A stretch of DNA of 64,000 nt from JAHBXL01 sp964409775 (GTDB lineage Bacteria > Planctomycetota > Phycisphaerae > Phycisphaerales > UBA1924): contig CAYPEI010000007.1 in NCBI GenBank assembly GCA_964409775.1, positions 1 to 64,000 on the forward strand, read 5' to 3'. Positions 61,344 to 64,000 of this stretch are shown piece after piece; the stretch's first letter is position 1, and each line of letters starts with the position of its first letter. Both the position numbers and the translations under genes were made by a program. The notes under the pieces are model-generated. The model made no database searches. It was not told the origin of the DNA and saw only the letters and a program-made list of their open reading frames with translations.

Positions 61344-64000
61344 TCAACGCGACGCGAAGATGTAACTGTCCGGAGTGAGGACCCTGAGCACTTTGGAGGC
61401 CAGGGTCTCGCGCGGCGGGCGCGTCCCGCGCGCGGTGAAGGCCATGCGGAAGCCGACATCGGCGAATCCCTCGGTCGAAAAGAGCAGATCGACTGGGATC
61501 CGGGTCTCGGGCGAGAGTTCGGGCGGAGCGAGCGCCGACCCGCCGATCGCTGCAAGGCCGTCGGCATGCTGCTGCAGGACGGAGAGCACGGATTCGGTGG
61601 TCGGCTTGGCGGCGTCCATCCGGTCGGGCTGGTCGAACACCAACTCCGCGACGTTTCCGATCAGGTGCTGGAAGGCATGGCGTGCGTCCGCCGAGCAGGG
61701 CGCGAACCAGAGCACGCCGTCGTCGAACTCGTGCGAGGTCGCACGGTCCTGGACAGGCACCTTGGGCTGATCGGGCAACAGGATGTTCGCATCGGGCCAG
61801 GGGAAACTCGCCTTGTTGACGACCTGCGCCTGCATGGCGCGGATGTGGTTCTTCTGCGCAGCGAACGTCGCGTCGCGGAGATTCCACTCCGAGAGATCCG
61901 ACGCGGCGGGCACCATCGCCCGCGCGGCTCGCCACTCGTCGGTGGCGGGGATCCGGCACCCGGCGAGCCTTGCGACCAGTGCAGCCGCGGCGGGAGAGAT
62001 CTGCTGCATGGGGTGCTCGGAGTTCGGCTCGCCGCCGGCCTCGTCGCGGATGAGCCGGAAGTCCCCGGGCCGGAGCAGCGATGCCGGATAGGCCGGGCGC
62101 TGGGCGTTGACGTTGGCATCGAGTTTCAGCCAGAGCGGACCGGGAACGACGGTGCGCGTAGCGCTCCAGGTCCAGGCGCGCGGCCCGGCCCACGTGGCGG
62201 TGCCGGGGTCGAAGACCTGGAGCGCCTGACGGAGTTCTTCTTGCGCCCTGGCCTGGGCCACCACCCGCGCAAACGTACCGACCGAGACTTCGGAGACACC
62301 GAAGTACACGGGCACGACCTCGCCGCCGCGCTGCACTTCGAGTCGAAGAAACTCGATCTTTGCATTCCCGCTTGTGAAGGTGAGTTTTCCGGACTCGTCG
62401 GCCTCACCTCGCCAACCGACAGAGCCGGGACCGAGCGTGAGCGGATCGATGGAAGGGGGCTCGGGCTGCGAGCCATCGATCAGACCGGTGACCTGAGTCA
62501 ACCGACTGTTCGCGGCGGGCGGGAGTTGGGGGATCGAGCGAACCTCGGCGACGAAAGCGGCGGCGACCTGCCGCACCGCGTCTTCCTGCACTCCGGGCCG
62601 GGCGAGCGCCCGGCGGACCAACGTGAGGGCGACGTTGTAGCGCAGCGCCGGCGTGAGCGACGATGCCTGCACGGCGAAGTCGGGCGCGGCAAGGGCCACC
62701 GGCTCAAACGACGCGGCATCGGCGGTACGGACAGCCAGCGCGGTCCACCGGGCCGCCAGTTCGGCTCGGACGAAGACCGTCAGTTCGTCGCGTCGAATGG
62801 AGTCCTGAACCGAGGCCGCGACCCGGAGCAGCGCATCGCGGACGGCGGCCCCATCCTTGAGTTCATCGGCGGTGGCCGGCCAGGCAATCTCCGGGGAGCC
62901 GAGCCTTCGGAGTGAAGCAAGCGCGGCCTCCGGGCGATCGGGGCGTGCTTCGCGGATGCGGGTCACCAGGGCCGCGGACGAGCCTTCCCGGGCGATCGCC
63001 GCGAGGGCGGCGAGCCGTTCGCGGAGTTCGGACAGAGCCTCGGCGACCGCAGCGGAACGGCCGGCGAGTTGATCGAGCGCCTGCTGGGCGCGGCCGAGGC
63101 GACCGGGGCCGCCGGCGCCGCTTTCATCGGCGAGAGGATCTGCCGCGTCCAGGCGAACCTGCACGGCCTCGAGCGCCACGACCTGCGCTGCGAGTTCGTC
63201 GATCCTGGTCCGAAAGGCTCGCGCGAGCGGCTCGACCCTGGCGCGGAACGCGGAGTCCTCGGCGTTGCCGGCCGCGGCGAGGGCATCGGCAATCGCCCTT
63301 TCCCGCAGTTCGCTGACCGTCTGCGCGATGCGGAGGGCCCACGGTGCGCCCTTGACGCCGGGCGCGCGGCGGATGCGGCCGTCGAAGTCGTCGGCGGGGG
63401 CGGCAGCGCCGAACGCTGCGGAAACCCAGTTCAGTTCACCTTCAAGATTGCGTGCAGCCTGCTTGAGGGCCTCGAAGTCGATTCCGGTATGCACGGCCAG
63501 GAGCCGATCGCGCCCTGCGACCCATGCGGCGTTGAGCGCCGGCGACTCGGGTGAGATCGCCGCCCGGCCGCGGAGTTGCTCGCGCACCTGCTCGGCGGTG
63601 GTTGCGAGTTCCTGCATGCGCACGGCGATGCGGCGTTCGAGGTCGGCCTGGATGGCCGCGGCATCTCTGCGGATCCGGACCGAGTCGGACTCGATGCGGT
63701 CGCGGTTCCGCCGGTTCCAGGGGAGTTTCGCCGGCGCGAGCGCGGCGGCGTCGGCGCGAAGGTCGGCGATCCGCTGCGCGGTCGCCGGGTCGACGGGCGT
63801 GCTGAGCAGCGGCTTGGCGAGTTCGGCGACCGCGGCGTTCACCGGCTCGAACAGCGTTGAATCGTCCCAGCCCGCGCGCGGGTCGAGCGCGGGATCGAGC
63901 CGCGCGTGGCCTCGGACCTCGAACAGCCAGCCTTCGAGCGTGTCGGCGCTCGCCGGCGCCGCGGCCAGTTGCGCATAGCGTTCGCCGGATCGGAACGAAT
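61344..64000 (-). CDS. exported-type T6SS-locus protein with FGE-like C-terminal fold (5' end beyond window)
   Basis: A partial gene: the frame stays open past 63842 to the window edge (63843-63998 reads as normal protein, e.g. RAGWDDSTLFEP), so the start is outside and at least 884 residues are present. Long helical Ala/Arg/Glu-rich regions lead to a C-terminal FGE-like part with MQQISPAAAALVARLAGCRIPATDEW, HLIGNVAEL, AIGGSAL and FADVGFRMAF. No catalytic Cys pair is present. It is paralogous to the protein at 52058. The two bracket the T6SS core genes, so they may be envelope or accessory parts of the same machine. Confidence 0.72.
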   Translation of the reverse strand, partial: SFRSGERYAQLAAAPASADTLEGWLFEVRGHARLDPALDPRAGWDDSTLFEPVNAAVAELAKPLLSTPVDPATAQRIADLRADAAALAPAKLPWNRRNRDRIESDSVRIRRDAAAIQADLERRIAVRMQELATTAEQVREQLRGRAAISPESPALNAAWVAGRDRLLAVHTGIDFEALKQAARNLEGELNWVSAAFGAAAPADDFDGRIRRAPGVKGAPWALRIAQTVSELRERAIADALAAAGNAEDSAFRARVEPLARAFRTRIDELAAQVVALEAVQVRLDAADPLADESGAGGPGRLGRAQQALDQLAGRSAAVAEALSELRERLAALAAIAREGSSAALVTRIREARPDRPEAALASLRRLGSPEIAWPATADELKDGAAVRDALLRVAASVQDSIRRDELTVFVRAELAARWTALAVRTADAASFEPVALAAPDFAVQASSLTPALRYNVALTLVRRALARPGVQEDAVRQVAAAFVAEVRSIPQLPPAANSRLTQVTGLIDGSQPEPPSIDPLTLGPGSVGWRGEADESGKLTFTSGNAKIEFLRLEVQRGGEVVPVYFGVSEVSVGTFARVVAQARAQEELRQALQVFDPGTATWAGPRAWTWSATRTVVPGPLWLKLDANVNAQRPAYPASLLRPGDFRLIRDEAGGEPNSEHPMQQISPAAAALVARLAGCRIPATDEWRAARAMVPAASDLSEWNLRDATFAAQKNHIRAMQAQVVNKASFPWPDANILLPDQPKVPVQDRATSHEFDDGVLWFAPCSADARHAFQHLIGNVAELVFDQPDRMDAAKPTTESVLSVLQQHADGLAAIGGSALAPPELSPETRIPVDLLFSTEGFADVGFRMAFTARGTRPPRETLASKVLRVLTPDSYIFASR

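Noticed and set aside
60184..62193. A 669-codon minus-strand frame across the TagH-like region and beyond
   Set aside because: It overlaps tssL, the TagH-like gene and the FGE-like gene in another frame and is Pro/Arg/Ser-rich without motifs.

Overview
The window looks like chromosome of a high-GC planctomycete of the Phycisphaerae type. The evidence is the combination of VPLPA-CTERM exosortase substrates ending in Arg-rich tails, secreted proteases ending in a 'GC-type' dockerin (PDIFAFLSAWF...GC), sulfatase genes with a formylglycine-generating enzyme, and dense ATGA-overlapping operons. The taxon is inferred from these families, not from a marker gene.

Region 1 (56-18457, all +) is one long exopolysaccharide and protein-sorting operon: an FkbM methyltransferase, four glycosyltransferases, a UDP-sugar dehydrogenase, a WecG/TagA transferase, a degenerate nucleotidyltransferase-like protein, an exosortase, EpsI, a Wzz/Wzc-type chain-length protein, a polyprenyl-phosphate sugar transferase and a 1566-residue TPR protein. 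Most junctions overlap (ATGA or GTGA), and a strong hairpin terminator lies at 18484-18518. Region 2 (18789-26908, +) holds seven consecutive single genes for exported proteins, each ending in a [VI]PLP[AP]AAWAGL sorting signal, so the exosortase lies next to its probable substrates. Most are followed by their own intrinsic terminator. The last three carry the Cys...Gln signature of internal-thioester domains. Two of these three share a duplicated promoter, leader and hairpin. Two genes in this region are preceded by 18-bp perfect palindromes with the same core. Region 3 (27164-30417, +) is a dTDP-rhamnose-type operon (rmlA, rmlC-like, rmlD, rmlB), followed by tRNA-Ser(TGA).

Region 4 (30659-37109, -) encodes a beta-barrel protein, an arylsulfatase, its formylglycine-generating enzyme, and the phosphatidylethanolamine pair pssA and psd. 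Region 5 (37236-41192, +) encodes two secreted metalloproteases (M14 and metzincin-like) with GC-type dockerins. Region 6 (41257-51826, -) has galK and a two-partner secretion pair: a ShlB/FhaC-like transporter and a 2358-residue FhaB-like adhesin. Region 7 (52058-64000, mostly -) is part of a type VI secretion locus: TagF-like, TssM, TssL and a TagH-C-terminal-like protein. It is flanked by two large exported proteins with a catalytically empty FGE-like C-terminal fold, and a small lipoprotein gene lies on the opposite strand. The last gene runs off the window.

The common theme is the cell surface: a polysaccharide is made and exported, proteins are sorted to the surface by the exosortase, and adhesins, proteases and a sulfatase act outside. 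The most interesting element is the tandem set of predicted thioester adhesins that appear to be anchored by an exosortase instead of an LPXTG sortase.
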